DNA of 64,000 bases from Caulobacter segnis (GCF_019931575.1 NZ_CP082923.1:3224001-3288000), one strand, 5' to 3'; positions 26,641 through 36,200 are shown, counted from the stretch's first letter. The notes: a model not told the origin generated them from the sequence alone. Numbers and translations: made by a program.

Positions 26641-27197
26641 CCGAGACGGGGGGAAAGCAGGAGGGACGCAAGTCCGGCGGCAAGCGCCGCCAGGTCGCCG
26701 CCCTGCCGTGGCGGGGCGAAGGCGAGGCCTTGCGCATCCTGCTCGTCTCCTCCCGCGAGACCCGCCGCTGGGTGATCCCCAAGGGCTGGCCGATGAAGGA
26801 CAAGACCGACTTCGCCGCCGCCGCCCAGGAAGCCTATGAGGAAGCCGGCCTGGACGGCGTCATAGCCGAGACGCCGGTCGGCGAGTACGAGTACCTCAAG
26901 AAAATGAAGAGCGGCGCGGCGCGGCTGGTGAAGGTCGACGTCTTCCCGCTGCGGGTCACCGGCGAGCACGCCAGCTGGCCCGAGAAGGGCCAGCGCACCC
27001 TGGAATGGATGGCCCCCGTCGAGGCCGCCCTGGCCGTCCAGGAGCCGGACCTGCGTGACCTGATCGCCCGCTTCGCCGGCGTCGACCTGCCCGAGGAGGA
27101 GCGCCCCTCGCCTCACCTGGCCCCCACGCCGGTGCGCGTGGCCTTCCAGCGCCTGCGCCGCCGCGTGACGGCGCTGTGGGGCCGCTACCGCCCCTGA
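26637..27197 (+). CDS. Nudix hydrolase, diphosphoinositol-polyphosphatase-like
   Basis: The protein has 186 residues from GTG 26637, overlapping the pit stop by GTGA. The Nudix box lies in PKGWPMKDKTDFAAAAQEAYEEAGLDG, where QEAYEEAGL replaces the usual REUxEExGU (R to Q). The GWP form is typical of bacterial DIPP-like Nudix proteins that cleave diphospho bonds in nucleotides or polyphosphates. Co-transcription with a phosphate importer suggests a phosphate-metabolism role, which is inferred. Confidence 0.82.
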   Translation: MTETGGKQEGRKSGGKRRQVAALPWRGEGEALRILLVSSRETRRWVIPKGWPMKDKTDFAAAAQEAYEEAGLDGVIAETPVGEYEYLKKMKSGAARLVKVDVFPLRVTGEHASWPEKGQRTLEWMAPVEAALAVQEPDLRDLIARFAGVDLPEEERPSPHLAPTPVRVAFQRLRRRVTALWGRYRP

Positions 27198-27277
27198 TCC
27201 CTGACCGAACGAGACCTGTGGACAAGTCCTCGTCGCGCGCATAATGTTCTCATTATGTTCCGGCGCGGCGAGATCCC

Positions 27278-28003
27278 ATGCAGCTGTCCCTAGGCCTGGC
27301 CCGATCCCCGCTGGAAAGCGTGCGCGACGCCCTGCTCTGCGAATTCGGCCCGCAGCGGCCCGTGACGCGGATGGATCCGATCTCACAGCTGGTGAAGTCG
27401 TCGATCAGCGGCCGCACCCAGGACGCCGTCTCGTGGGGCGCCTTCCTGCGCCTGCGGGCCGATTTCAGGAGCTGGGAGGACCTGGCCAGCGCCCCGGTCG
27501 CGGCCGTGGCGCGGATCATCGACGATGTCACCTTCCCGGGCGACAAGGCCCGCCACCTGACCACCGCGCTGAAGATGATCCAGGACAAGGTCGGCTGGCT
27601 GTCGCTGAGCCACCTGAAGGGCCTGGAGGTCGACCAGGCGCGTTGGGAGCTGCAGGCCCTGCCCGGCGTCGGGGTCAAGGTCGCCGCGTGCGTGCTGAAC
27701 TTCAGCGACCTGGCCATGCGGGCCCTGGTGGTCGACACCCACGTCCACCGCGTCGCCAAGCGCATCGGCCTGGTCGGCGCGGGCGATGCGACCCAGACCT
27801 ATCACACCCTGATGGGCCTGGCGCCGGACGCGTGGACCGCCGACGACCTGTTCGAGCTGCACTGGCTGATGAAGCGCGGCCTGGGCCAGATGCTGTGCCC
27901 GCACGAGGGGCCCCGATGCGGGGCGTGCCCGGTGAAGGCGATGTGCGCCAAGGCCGGCGTCGGCCACAGCGCCGATGTCCTGGCCTGGCGGCCGCGTGGA
28001 TAG
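27278..28003 (+). CDS. Endonuclease III-like HhH-GPD DNA glycosylase
   Basis: The protein has 241 residues. The helix-hairpin-helix is LPGVGVKVAACVLNF, where the K matches the catalytic Lys of Nth. VVDTHVHRVAKRIGL supplies the catalytic Asp. The C-terminal CPHEGPRCGACPVKAMC has the C-x6-C-x2-C-x5-C spacing of the 4Fe-4S cluster. It should excise oxidised pyrimidines in base excision repair. It diverges from canonical Nth in the N-terminal half and is probably a second, UpsX/Nth-like paralogue. Confidence 0.85.
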   Translation: MQLSLGLARSPLESVRDALLCEFGPQRPVTRMDPISQLVKSSISGRTQDAVSWGAFLRLRADFRSWEDLASAPVAAVARIIDDVTFPGDKARHLTTALKMIQDKVGWLSLSHLKGLEVDQARWELQALPGVGVKVAACVLNFSDLAMRALVVDTHVHRVAKRIGLVGAGDATQTYHTLMGLAPDAWTADDLFELHWLMKRGLGQMLCPHEGPRCGACPVKAMCAKAGVGHSADVLAWRPRG

Positions 28004-28048
28004 GCTTGGGCGACTGAACCTGACACACATTCGTGCGCTGATCGGAGC

Positions 28049-28762
28049 ATGACCATCCGCATCGCCACGGCCGGCTGGGGCTTTCCGCGCGACCTCGACT
28101 TCCCCGTCGAGGGCTCGGGGCTGGAGCGCTACGCCGCGCGGTTCGACGGCGTCGAGATCAACTCGTCCTTCTACCGGCCGCATCAGCGCAAGACCTATGA
28201 ACGCTGGGCGGCCAGCACGCCGGCGGATTTCCGCTTCGCGGTGAAGGTCCCGCAGACGATCACCCACGAGCGAAGGCTGACGGCCGTCGATGACCTGCTG
28301 GCGCGTTTCCTGGACGAGACCGACGGCCTCGGCGGCAAGCGCGGGCCGCTGCTGGTGCAACTGCCGCCCAGCCTGAGGTTCGAGGTCGAGCGGGTCGCGG
28401 TCTTCCTGGAAACCTGGCGCGGCCGCACCGAGGCGCCGACCGTGCTGGAGCCGAGACACGCCAGCTGGTTCGCCGACCAGCCGGAACGGATGCTGGCGGA
28501 CTTCCGGATCGCGCGCGTCGCCGCCGACCCGGCGGTCGTTCCGGAGGCGGCCGAGCCCGGCGGTTGGCGCGGCCTGACCTATCGCCGCTGGCACGGCTCG
28601 CCGGTGATTTACGAGAGCGCCTATCCGCCACAGACGCTGGAGCGCCTGGCGGCGCGGCTGGCTCAGGAGAGCGAGACCTGGTGCGTCTTCGACAACACCA
28701 AGTTCGGCGCGGCGACGCGGGACGCGCTGGCGGTGAAAGCCATCGTGTCATCCCGGCCTTAG
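28049..28762 (+). CDS. DUF72 family protein
   Basis: The protein has 237 residues with the TIM-barrel-like DUF72 fold: IRIATAGWGFPRD at the start, FDGVEINSSFYRPH, FRFAVKVPQTITH, GPLLVQLPPSLRF, VLEPRHASWF and VFDNTKFGAAT near the end. The family is widespread but biochemically unassigned. The last five codons (VSSRP-stop) are supplied by the left arm of an interspersed palindromic element, so the original C-terminus may have been different. Confidence 0.87.
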   Translation: MTIRIATAGWGFPRDLDFPVEGSGLERYAARFDGVEINSSFYRPHQRKTYERWAASTPADFRFAVKVPQTITHERRLTAVDDLLARFLDETDGLGGKRGPLLVQLPPSLRFEVERVAVFLETWRGRTEAPTVLEPRHASWFADQPERMLADFRIARVAADPAVVPEAAEPGGWRGLTYRRWHGSPVIYESAYPPQTLERLAARLAQESETWCVFDNTKFGAATRDALAVKAIVSSRP

Positions 28763-28846
28763 CGAAGCCGAGCGCCCGGCCCCAGGGTCGCCGCGTCGCG
28801 CTTGCCCCCGGGTCGCGGATAGCGCTACGCGCTTGCGGGATGACAC
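28745..28846. repeat. REP-like palindromic element
   Basis: An 11-bp perfect inverted repeat (GTGTCATCCCG at 28745-28755 and CGGGATGACAC at 28836-28846) bounds about 100 bases that contain further hairpins (CGGCCTT/AAGCCG just inside the left arm). Sequences beginning GTCATCCCGG are common interspersed palindromes in alphaproteobacterial chromosomes. The left arm overlaps the end of the DUF72 gene. Confidence 0.7.
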
Positions 28847-28860
28847 CCTAGGAAACGCTC

Positions 28861-29274
28861 ATGTCCGCTTTCGACCCCACCATGATGGACGGCCCCGAGG
28901 CCCTCGCCCGCTTCCTGGAGACCGGCGACGAGGCCCTGCTGGACGGCGTCTTCTCGGACGGCGACGTCACCATCCTGGAGAACTTCCCGCCGCATGTCTT
29001 CCAGGGCCAGGCCGGCCTGGCCCAATGGCGCGCGACGATGGCCAAGCATGTCGGGGCGATCAACGAGCTGCGGCACACGTTCGAGCGGCCGCAGGATTTC
29101 GGCGTCACCGGCGACATCGTCCACTTCACCCTGCCGACCCGCTGGAGCGGCGTGCGCGACGGCGCGCCGTTCAAGGAGCTAGGGGGCTGGACTTTCGTGC
29201 AGGTGCGGGAGGGCGACCGCTGGCGGATCCGCTCCTACGGCTGGGCGGTCGTCGAGTTCGCCTGGATCGCCTAG
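28861..29274 (+). CDS. SnoaL/NTF2-like protein
   Basis: The protein has 137 residues with a cone-shaped alpha+beta NTF2 fold inferred from ALARFLETGDEALLDGVFSDGDVTILENFPPHVFQGQAGL at the start and RWSGVRDG, WTFVQVREGDRWRIRSYGWAVVEF at the end. The family includes small enzymes and binding proteins; no catalytic residues identify a reaction. The last 4 bases overlap the convergent dipeptidase gene. Confidence 0.77.
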   Translation: MSAFDPTMMDGPEALARFLETGDEALLDGVFSDGDVTILENFPPHVFQGQAGLAQWRATMAKHVGAINELRHTFERPQDFGVTGDIVHFTLPTRWSGVRDGAPFKELGGWTFVQVREGDRWRIRSYGWAVVEFAWIA

Positions 29275-30239
29275 CCGGCCTTGGCGAGTTGCGTGAAGGT
29301 CCGGGTCCCGATCGGATAGCCGCGCCAGTCCTTGTAGTCGAAGTGCCACCACTCCTCGGGATAGACCTCGAAGCCCTCGGCGACCATGGCGTCGCGCAGG
29401 ATCTGGCGCAGGGCCCGCTGCCTGGTCGTGCCGCCGATGAAGTCGGCATAGGCTCGGAACGAGAACTCGTCGTAGCGGCTGGGCATCTCGACCGGTTCGC
29501 CGGTCTTCAGGGCGTAAAGGGTCAGGTCCACCGCGCAGCCGCGATTGTGTCGCGAGCCCTTGGCCGGGTCGGCGACGAAGGCGTGGTCCTCGGGCGGGGT
29601 CGCTTCCCAGAACATCCAGGTGACGAACCAGGGCCGGTAGGCGTCGTGGATCAAGAGGCCATAGCCCTTGTCCGCCAGCGTCGCCTGGGCCCGCCTCAGG
29701 GCTTCGGCCGCCGGTCGCTGCAAATAGGCGGCGGCGCGCTCGTACAGCGGAATGCCCATGAAGTTGTTGGCGCCGGCGTAGCGGATGTCGAGCCTGATGC
29801 GCGGATCGATCGTCGTCAGGTCGACCAGGTCGGACGGCAGGCGCGGCTCGGTCTCGACCGGCGGCGTCGCGGCCAGGGCCCGCTGGCGCAGGGCGGCCGG
29901 ATCGGCGCGGACGGCCTTGTGGATCGCCGCCTGGGTCTCGGCCCCGAAATCGTGGAAGGCCAGGGTCTTGCCGTTCAGGTGCACCGCGCCCTTTTCCAGC
30001 GCCAGCTCGCCGCCGCCCCCGATGGCGTAGCGATCGGCGCCCAAAGGCGTCAGGCGGGCCGACTTGAACCCCTCCCCGTCGACATACAGCGCCTCATCCT
30101 GCTCGAAGACGGTGAAGGGCGCGGCCTTGTCGCCGTACTGGCCGATGGCCGCCCACCCCGCCCTGGACTGGGCGAAGGCCGGTCGCGCCGCGAAGGCGGC
30201 GGCGAGAACCAGGAAGGATCGTCGAACCAGGCCTCTCAT
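29271..30239 (-). CDS. D-Ala-D-Ala dipeptidase (VanX/DdpX family) with N-terminal extension
   Basis: The protein has 322 residues from ATG 30239. MRGLVRRSFLVLAAAFAARPAFAQ is an export signal. The C-terminal 200 residues are a zinc M15D dipeptidase: IHDAYRPWFVTWMFWE, GSRHNRGCAVDLTLY (His and Asp zinc ligands) and EEWWHFDYKDW (catalytic Glu and His). Residues about 30-110 add a beta-rich domain (FTVFEQDEALYVDGEG, RLTPLGADRYAIGGGGELAL) absent from VanX. It probably recycles or trims peptidoglycan-derived D-Ala-D-Ala in the periplasm. Confidence 0.88.
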   Translation of the reverse strand: MRGLVRRSFLVLAAAFAARPAFAQSRAGWAAIGQYGDKAAPFTVFEQDEALYVDGEGFKSARLTPLGADRYAIGGGGELALEKGAVHLNGKTLAFHDFGAETQAAIHKAVRADPAALRQRALAATPPVETEPRLPSDLVDLTTIDPRIRLDIRYAGANNFMGIPLYERAAAYLQRPAAEALRRAQATLADKGYGLLIHDAYRPWFVTWMFWEATPPEDHAFVADPAKGSRHNRGCAVDLTLYALKTGEPVEMPSRYDEFSFRAYADFIGGTTRQRALRQILRDAMVAEGFEVYPEEWWHFDYKDWRGYPIGTRTFTQLAKAG

Positions 30240-30244
30240 CGCGC

Positions 30245-30769
30245 CTACTCCGCGTCGACATGCACCCGGCGGAACCGGCCCTGCAGATAGACGAGCGGCT
30301 CGTGGTCCGGGTCGTAGCGCAGCTTCACCACCCGTCCGACATAGACCCGGTGGTCGCCGGCGTCGAAGACGTGATGTGTCTCGCACTCGAAATTGGCCAT
30401 GCAGTTGGGCAGGATCGGCACGCCCGTGCGCCAGGTCTCGGTCTCGATGCCGGCGAAGCGGTCGGTGTCCTTCTGCACGAACTGGCGGGCCAGCTGCTGG
30501 TGGTCGGCGTGCAGCACGTTGACGGCGAAGCGTCCGGCGGCGTCCAGCCACGGCAGGCTGCTGGACTTCAGGTCCACGCAGATCAGGGCCAGCGGCGGTT
30601 TCAGCGACACCGAGGTGAAGGAGTTCGCCGTCAGCCCGACCTTGCGGCCGTCCTCGCAGACGGTGGTGACCACCGTCACCCCCGTCGTGAAACACCCGAA
30701 CGCGTTGCGCAGGGCCCGGGCGTCATGCTCGGCGCCCTCCCCCAGTTCGATCGTAACCGCCTTACTCAT
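30245..30769 (-). CDS. Flavin reductase (FMN-binding) domain protein
   Basis: The protein has 174 residues. LRNAFGCFTTGVTVVTTV, GLTANSFTSVSLKPPLALICVD, FAVNVLHADHQQLARQFVQKD and VYVGRVVKLRYDPDHEPLVYLQGRF are the successive motifs of HpaC/ActVB-like flavin reductases, which supply reduced FMN/FAD to partner monooxygenases. No partner oxygenase is adjacent. It lies 5 bases upstream of the dipeptidase gene and probably shares its transcript. Confidence 0.9.
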   Translation of the reverse strand: MSKAVTIELGEGAEHDARALRNAFGCFTTGVTVVTTVCEDGRKVGLTANSFTSVSLKPPLALICVDLKSSSLPWLDAAGRFAVNVLHADHQQLARQFVQKDTDRFAGIETETWRTGVPILPNCMANFECETHHVFDAGDHRVYVGRVVKLRYDPDHEPLVYLQGRFRRVHVDAE

Positions 30770-30855
30770 TGTCTAAGCAGTGGGGCAAAGCCGAGCGGTC
30801 GGCAAGAACCAGGCTTGAAGTTGATCAAGTAAAACGCCCGACCGATGGGCATGGC

Positions 30856-31350
30856 CTAAGCGAAGGTCGCCTTGAGGATCTTCTCCAGCCACTCTTGGTC
30901 GGTCTCGTCGAACGCGGCCGGCTTGTCGGAATCGACGTCGAACACCGCGATCAGCTGGCCGTCGGGGCCGAACACCGGGACCACGATCTCGCTCTGCGAG
31001 CGGCCGTCGCAGGCGATGTGGCCCGGGAAGGCGTGGACGTCCGGCACCAGCTGCGTCTCGCCCGTCGCCGCCGCCGTCCCGCAGACCCCGCGGCCATAGG
31101 CGATGCGCAGGCAGCCCAGCGTGCCCTGGTAGGGCCCGACCACCAGCTCGCGTTCCTTGGCGGGATCGACGACGTAGAAGCCGGTCCAGAAATAATGATC
31201 GAAGCTGTTGGCCAGCATCGAGGCCACTGTCGCCATGCGGGCGGTGACATTGCCCTCGCCGTCCAGCACGGACGCGATCTCGTCGGCGACCTCGGCATAG
31301 CGGGTCGCCTTGTCGGCGGAGAGGGTGAGGTCGTTGAATGCTTCGGCCAT
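30856..31350 (-). CDS. msrC: Free methionine-(R)-sulfoxide reductase (GAF domain)
   Basis: The protein has 164 residues. A single GAF domain holds the three redox cysteines of fRMsr: GCLRIAYGRGVCGTAA (two) and FPGHIACDGRSQSEIVVPV (third), in the same order as E. coli MsrC. WTGFYVVD and VFDVDSDKPAAFDETDQEWLE complete the family pattern. It reduces free Met-(R)-sulfoxide with thioredoxin in the cytoplasm. ATG 31350 is the natural start; an upstream in-frame extension lacks family similarity. Confidence 0.93.
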   Translation of the reverse strand: MAEAFNDLTLSADKATRYAEVADEIASVLDGEGNVTARMATVASMLANSFDHYFWTGFYVVDPAKERELVVGPYQGTLGCLRIAYGRGVCGTAAATGETQLVPDVHAFPGHIACDGRSQSEIVVPVFGPDGQLIAVFDVDSDKPAAFDETDQEWLEKILKATFA

Positions 31351-31488
31351 GGCGGGGATATAGCGCGCCGCGCGGCGGATGCGAGGGGTTTCGTATGACG
31401 GGAGCCCGTTGACCTTGCGACGCCTGGTCGCGCCGCCACGGCCGTACTCGTAATGGATTTTAGTCAGTAAAATCGCCATCCTACGGGC

Positions 31489-32703
31489 ATGACAGCGATC
31501 GCCTGCCTGAAGGTATTCGTCGGCGAGGACCTGCGGTTCGCCAGTTCCGAAGCCATGGCCGCGCTCGTGGCCAAGGTCGCCAGCGCCTACCTGGAAACCG
31601 CCTGGGCCTGGCCCAGGCGCTATGGCCTGGTCGCGCCCTATTCCTTCGTCCTGGCCGATCCGCGCGCCACGCGGCTGGATGCGCACGAACTGCAAGCCAT
31701 GGCGCGGGACCTGCAGATCAAGATGTTCGGCGACAGGGGCGACGGCGAAATCGCGCTGCTGATGTTCGAGGGCGACCAGACCGACGTCATGCGGTTCGCC
31801 AGTATGCATGGCGACGCGCTCAAGGCCCTGCTGGCCGGCGTGGACGACGGCGCGTTCGCCGGTCGCGTCTGCAGGATCACCCCGAGCACCGTGACCAGCA
31901 TCAAGCCGCCAGGCGGTCCGCTGGAAGGCGCGCCGCCGGCAGAGGAGCTGGCCGCGATCGAGCCCGAGCCGCCGCCGGGCGACATCAACGACCTTCTGGA
32001 CGCGCCCAAGCCCAATACCGGCTGGTGGGGTATCTACTATCTGAACAAGGAACGCTTCGTCGGCAGCGGCGTCGACTGGCGGATGGCCTGGGACGACCTG
32101 TCCTTCGGCGCGATCGAGGACGCCGACGTGACCGCCCGCGACCTGGCCTGCCTGGACGCCGCGCGGGAGCAGATGGCGCACCCGCGCCCGGGCTACATGT
32201 TCCTACCGTTCTGCTTCTCGTCCCTGATCAAGCCGTCGGTGCGCGAGCAGTACCGGTCGCGCATCGAAAAGCTGCCGCGCGGGCTGCGTCCCCGGATGGC
32301 GGCCAGCGTCCACGATGTCCCGCGCGAGCCGTCCTACGGCGCGATCGGCCAGATCCGGAACTTCCTGAGCCCCTATTTCTCGCTGATCGACCTGCATGTG
32401 CGCGATCCGGGCTTCCGGATCGAAAGCCTGCCGGCCGGGGTGGTGAACAGCATCACCCTCGTCCTGGAGGGCGCGGACGAACGCGCGCGCCTGGCGGCGA
32501 TCACCCGCTTTCTCAAGGATCCCGAGGTCTATCGCGCCAAGCGCACCTGGCAGGGCGTGGCGATGGTCAACAGCCTGAAGGAGCTGGACCTGTGCCGTCG
32601 CCTGAAGGCGCCATTCCTCAGCGGTCCGATGGTGGCCCCGCTCGCCGCCGTCCCGGCCGGAGAGGTCGCCTGTCCGGCCCTCAACCTGCCCTATCGCACC
32701 TGA
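31489..32703 (+). CDS. Hypothetical protein with possible degenerate EAL-like C-terminus
   Basis: The protein has 404 residues with no signal peptide or membrane segment. The N-terminal half (MTAIACLKVFVGEDLRFASSE, then MFGDRGDGEIALLMFEGDQTDVMRFA) is followed by an acidic/Pro linker near residue 155 (EGAPPAEELAAIEPEPPPGD). The C-terminal half contains YMFLPFCFSSLIKPSVREQYRSR and ends NSLKELDLCRRLKAPFLSGPMVAPL, a layout that reminds me of catalytically dead EAL domains with a GxxxxSGP end. This resemblance is weak. It could be a c-di-GMP-related or scaffold protein. Confidence 0.6.
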   Translation: MTAIACLKVFVGEDLRFASSEAMAALVAKVASAYLETAWAWPRRYGLVAPYSFVLADPRATRLDAHELQAMARDLQIKMFGDRGDGEIALLMFEGDQTDVMRFASMHGDALKALLAGVDDGAFAGRVCRITPSTVTSIKPPGGPLEGAPPAEELAAIEPEPPPGDINDLLDAPKPNTGWWGIYYLNKERFVGSGVDWRMAWDDLSFGAIEDADVTARDLACLDAAREQMAHPRPGYMFLPFCFSSLIKPSVREQYRSRIEKLPRGLRPRMAASVHDVPREPSYGAIGQIRNFLSPYFSLIDLHVRDPGFRIESLPAGVVNSITLVLEGADERARLAAITRFLKDPEVYRAKRTWQGVAMVNSLKELDLCRRLKAPFLSGPMVAPLAAVPAGEVACPALNLPYRT

Positions 32704-32739
32704 GCCGACCTCGGCTCCGGACCACGATCGACCGGGCGT

Positions 32740-33702
32740 TCAGTTGAAGAAGGCGGTCAGGCCCAACAGGCCGCAATTGGGTTCGTTGACGAGGTAGAGC
32801 GGCACGTCCCGCAGATAGGCGGCCATCCGTCCCTTGGCCTCGAAGCGTTCGCGCACGAGCGCCCGATCCAGCATCTCGGCCCAGGACAGCACCGTCGCGC
32901 TGATGATGTAGACCCCGCTGCGCGCACCGGCCATCAGGACCAAGTTGCCGGACACCGCGCCCAGCCAGCCTGAGACCAGGGCGAAGGTTTCGCGCGCGAT
33001 CGGATCTCCCTGACGCGCCGCCGCCAGCAGCGCCGCCATGTCGATGGGCCGCGCCGGCGCGCCGGCCAGGACCGACAGCGCGTAGGCGACGTCCAGAACT
33101 CCCTGCCCGGACAGGACGTGCTCGGTCGAGACATGGCCGTGCATGTCGCGCAGCACGCCGATCACCTCGGCCTCACGGGCGTTGGCCGCCGCAAGGTCCA
33201 CGTGGCCGCCCTCGGCCGCCGCGGCCATCCAGCCGACGAAGCCGTCCGGATTGAGAATGGACATGCCGACACCGCCCTCGGAGGGGCCGATGGCGCCGGC
33301 CGGGGCGTCGCGATGCGGCGCGCCGCCGCCGATCTGCTCCAGGGCCGGCCCGTCCAGCAGCGGCACGGCCATCGCCCTGGCGGTGAAATTGTTGACCAGA
33401 TGCAGACGGTGCAGATCCAGTCGCTCGGCGATGACGTCGGCTTCCAGTCGCATGGGCGAGTGGGTCAGCTGGATGACGCCGTCCAGGTTGGGGCCCGGCG
33501 CGGCGACGCCGACGCCAAGGACCGGCCCGTCGAAGCCGTCGCGGAGCTTGACCAGGAGCGCGATGAGCTCGTCCTGGCTGGCGCAGTCCACCGTCTTGAC
33601 GTCCGTCGGCGTCCCGCCGCGTTCGACCAACGCGATGCTCGCGCGCAGGCCGTTCACGTCCGCCAGCAGTATGTGCGGGATCTGGTCTCTCGGGTCGGTC
33701 AT
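32740..33702 (-). CDS. Glucokinase-family protein lacking catalytic residues
   Basis: The protein has 320 residues from ATG 33702. It aligns along its length with bacterial glucokinase (Glk): LHLVNNFTARAMAVPLLDG, AAEGGHVDLAAAN and HVSTEHVLSGQGVLDVAYAL. The catalytic Asp of the NDF motif is Asn (N105). The phosphate-1 loop DxGGTN is DVNGLR, and the second phosphate loop GPGTGLG is GPSEGGVG. It is therefore probably not a kinase and may sense sugar or regulate. A true glucokinase would be elsewhere in the genome. Confidence 0.78.
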   Translation of the reverse strand: MTDPRDQIPHILLADVNGLRASIALVERGGTPTDVKTVDCASQDELIALLVKLRDGFDGPVLGVGVAAPGPNLDGVIQLTHSPMRLEADVIAERLDLHRLHLVNNFTARAMAVPLLDGPALEQIGGGAPHRDAPAGAIGPSEGGVGMSILNPDGFVGWMAAAAEGGHVDLAAANAREAEVIGVLRDMHGHVSTEHVLSGQGVLDVAYALSVLAGAPARPIDMAALLAAARQGDPIARETFALVSGWLGAVSGNLVLMAGARSGVYIISATVLSWAEMLDRALVRERFEAKGRMAAYLRDVPLYLVNEPNCGLLGLTAFFN

Positions 33703-33826
33703 GACTTGATCTCCCCAATCGTCGACGCCAGGCGGACACGCGGCGCGCACGGTCGCGCGTCGCACAGTAGGAGTCTCCGCAAAGACGCGCCATCGGCCAA
33801 TGGGGCGCGGCGTCGCAGCCCCGGCC

Positions 33827-36169
33827 TCAGAACTCCTGCCACTCGCCCGGACGCGATCCGGGCTGCACCTTCAGCGCGGCGCCGCCCTGCACGTACCGCT
33901 GACGGAAGCTCTCCCGGGTCGGGGCCGCCGCCGGACGCGACGCGGGGGCCGCCGGGCGGCGCTCGACGCGCGCGGGTATCTCGTGGACCACCACCCCGAC
34001 CTGGAAGCGGCCGATCAGGCGCTCCAGCTCGGCGGCCTCGGTGGAGAGGGCATGGCTGGCGGCGGTCGACTGCTCGACCATGGCGGCGTTCTGCTGGGTG
34101 ACCTGGTCCATCTGGTTGACGGCCTGGTTCACCTCGGCCAGGCCCACGGCCTGCTCCTTGGACGAGGCGGCGATCTCGCCGACCAGATCGTTGATCTCGG
34201 CCACCTGGGTGAGGATCTGCTCCAGGGTCTCGCCGGTCTCGCCCACCAGCTTGACGCCCTTGCCGACCTGGTCGGTCGACGCGCTGATCAGGCCCTTGAT
34301 CTCCTTGGCCGCGTCGGCCGAGCGCTGGGCCAGGGCCCGGACCTCCTGGGCGACGACGGCGAAGCCACGACCGGCGTCCCCAGCCCGCGCCGCCTCGACG
34401 CCCGCGTTCAGGGCCAGGAGGTTGGTCTGGAAAGCGATCTCGTCGATGACGCCGATGATCTGGGTGATCGACCGCGAGGACTTCTCGATGCCGCCCATGG
34501 CCTGGACGGCCTCCTTGACCACCGCGCCGCTGCGTTCGGCGGCGGCCTTGGCGCTGATCGTCACCTGACGGGCCCGCTCGGCGCCTTCCGAGCTGCGCTT
34601 GACCGTGGCGGTGAGCTGGTCGAGGGCGGCGGCGGTCTGCTCCAGGCCCGCGGCCTGGCGTTCCGTGCGTTGCGCGAGGTCGTCTGAGGCGCTGCTGATC
34701 TCGGCGCAGCCGCCGCGGATGCTGCGGGCGGCGGTCAGGATGCCGGCCATGGTCGCCTGCAGGCTCTCGACGGCGGCGTTGAAGTCGCGCGGCATCTTGA
34801 CCGCGTCGCCCTGGAAGTCGTCCTCGCCCATGCGCCAGATCAGGTCGCCGTCGGCCAGACGCTCCATACCCTCGCCGAGCGCGGAGACGGCCTTGGCCTG
34901 GGCGGCGGCGAAGGCCTGCGCCTCCTGCTCGTGACGCCGGCGCTCGGCCTCGGCCACGGCGCGTTCGGCCTCCTGCTCGGCCCGGCGGCGCTGGCCGTCG
35001 GCCAAGTCGTGGCGGAAGCCGTCGAGGGCGCGGGCGATGGCGCCGATCTCGTCGCCGCCCTCAACGCCCGGGACGGCCTCGTCGTAGCGACCGGCGCTGA
35101 GCTTGTCGACGCTGCGGGTCAGGCCGTTCAGCGGCGTCTTGACCAGCGCGGCGCTGGCGAAGAACAGCGCGGCCAGCACGGCGGCGGTGATGACAAGGCC
35201 GCCGATGAACAGGATCCGGGCCAGGCGGTCGGCCGGGCCGGTGATGGCGGCCACCGGCACGTCCATCACGAGGGCCCAGGTGGTGTTCAGGGCCGGCATC
35301 GGCACAGGACGGATGATGCGGGCCATCGGGACGCCATCAGCGATCACGCCCTTAACCTCGACGGCCTCGCCGCCGGCCAGCACGCCCGGCACTTGGTCGG
35401 CGCCAGCGTCGGCATAGGGCTGCATGCGCTTGGCCGCGTCGGGATGGGCGACCCACTTGCCCGTCGACGACAGCATCATCACCCGGCCACCGCCCAGCGG
35501 CTTCAGGGTGCCCAGCTTCCTGGAGACGCTGTCCAGGGCCATGTCGAGGCCGGCCACGCCGATGAAGCGCCCGTGCGAGGTCACCGGATAGACGACCGAG
35601 GTCATCAGCACCGACTTGCCGGCCACCGTGTAGGGATAGGGCTCGACGACCGCCGCCTTGCCGGTCTGCTGCGGGATCGTGAAATAGGCCTCGGCGAAGT
35701 CATCCACGCCGTTCAGCGGCTCGAAGATCACCTTGTCGCCGTCGTGCACCCAGTACGGGGTGAAGGCGCCGATCTTGTTGGAGCCCGTCTCGGTCTTGCC
35801 GGCGAACTCGGCGTCCTTGCCGTCGAAGTCCTTGCCCATGAACCAGCTGCCCAGGACCATGTCCGAGGACTCGGCGTTGGGCTTGAGCATGCCGACCACT
35901 GTCGCGCGGTCGGTCATGCCGGCCTCGTGGGCGGCGCCGATCGAGACGGCCATGGCCCGCGCGGTCGACTGCACCTTGCCGATGTCGGCCTGGACGCTCT
36001 GGATCGCGTCATCGGCCACCGCGCCGGCGTAGCGGTTGGTCAGGCCCGAGACGATTGCGCTGGTGTGCGACGACACCGCCACCGCCGCCCCGATCAACAG
36101 GAGGCCGATCGCCAGGCCCGCCACCAGGATCAGTTTCCAGGCGATGGTCAAACGGCGGAACGCTGGCAT
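33827..36169 (-). CDS. Methyl-accepting chemotaxis protein
   Basis: The protein is about 780 residues from ATG 36169 ([19 protein letters not shown]); an ATG at 36208 would add 13 residues. TM1 is at about 10-32, followed by a periplasmic Cache-type domain ([39 protein letters not shown]), TM2 near 320 and HAMP domains. The signalling tip is [49 protein letters not shown]. The C-terminus GEWQEF resembles the WxxF tether for CheR/CheB. The ligand is unknown. Confidence 0.93.
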   Translation of the reverse strand: MPAFRRLTIAWKLILVAGLAIGLLLIGAAVAVSSHTSAIVSGLTNRYAGAVADDAIQSVQADIGKVQSTARAMAVSIGAAHEAGMTDRATVVGMLKPNAESSDMVLGSWFMGKDFDGKDAEFAGKTETGSNKIGAFTPYWVHDGDKVIFEPLNGVDDFAEAYFTIPQQTGKAAVVEPYPYTVAGKSVLMTSVVYPVTSHGRFIGVAGLDMALDSVSRKLGTLKPLGGGRVMMLSSTGKWVAHPDAAKRMQPYADAGADQVPGVLAGGEAVEVKGVIADGVPMARIIRPVPMPALNTTWALVMDVPVAAITGPADRLARILFIGGLVITAAVLAALFFASAALVKTPLNGLTRSVDKLSAGRYDEAVPGVEGGDEIGAIARALDGFRHDLADGQRRRAEQEAERAVAEAERRRHEQEAQAFAAAQAKAVSALGEGMERLADGDLIWRMGEDDFQGDAVKMPRDFNAAVESLQATMAGILTAARSIRGGCAEISSASDDLAQRTERQAAGLEQTAAALDQLTATVKRSSEGAERARQVTISAKAAAERSGAVVKEAVQAMGGIEKSSRSITQIIGVIDEIAFQTNLLALNAGVEAARAGDAGRGFAVVAQEVRALAQRSADAAKEIKGLISASTDQVGKGVKLVGETGETLEQILTQVAEINDLVGEIAASSKEQAVGLAEVNQAVNQMDQVTQQNAAMVEQSTAASHALSTEAAELERLIGRFQVGVVVHEIPARVERRPAAPASRPAAAPTRESFRQRYVQGGAALKVQPGSRPGEWQEF

Positions 36170-36200
36170 TTCAGGAGGTCTCCGGCCACGAGGATGGCTG

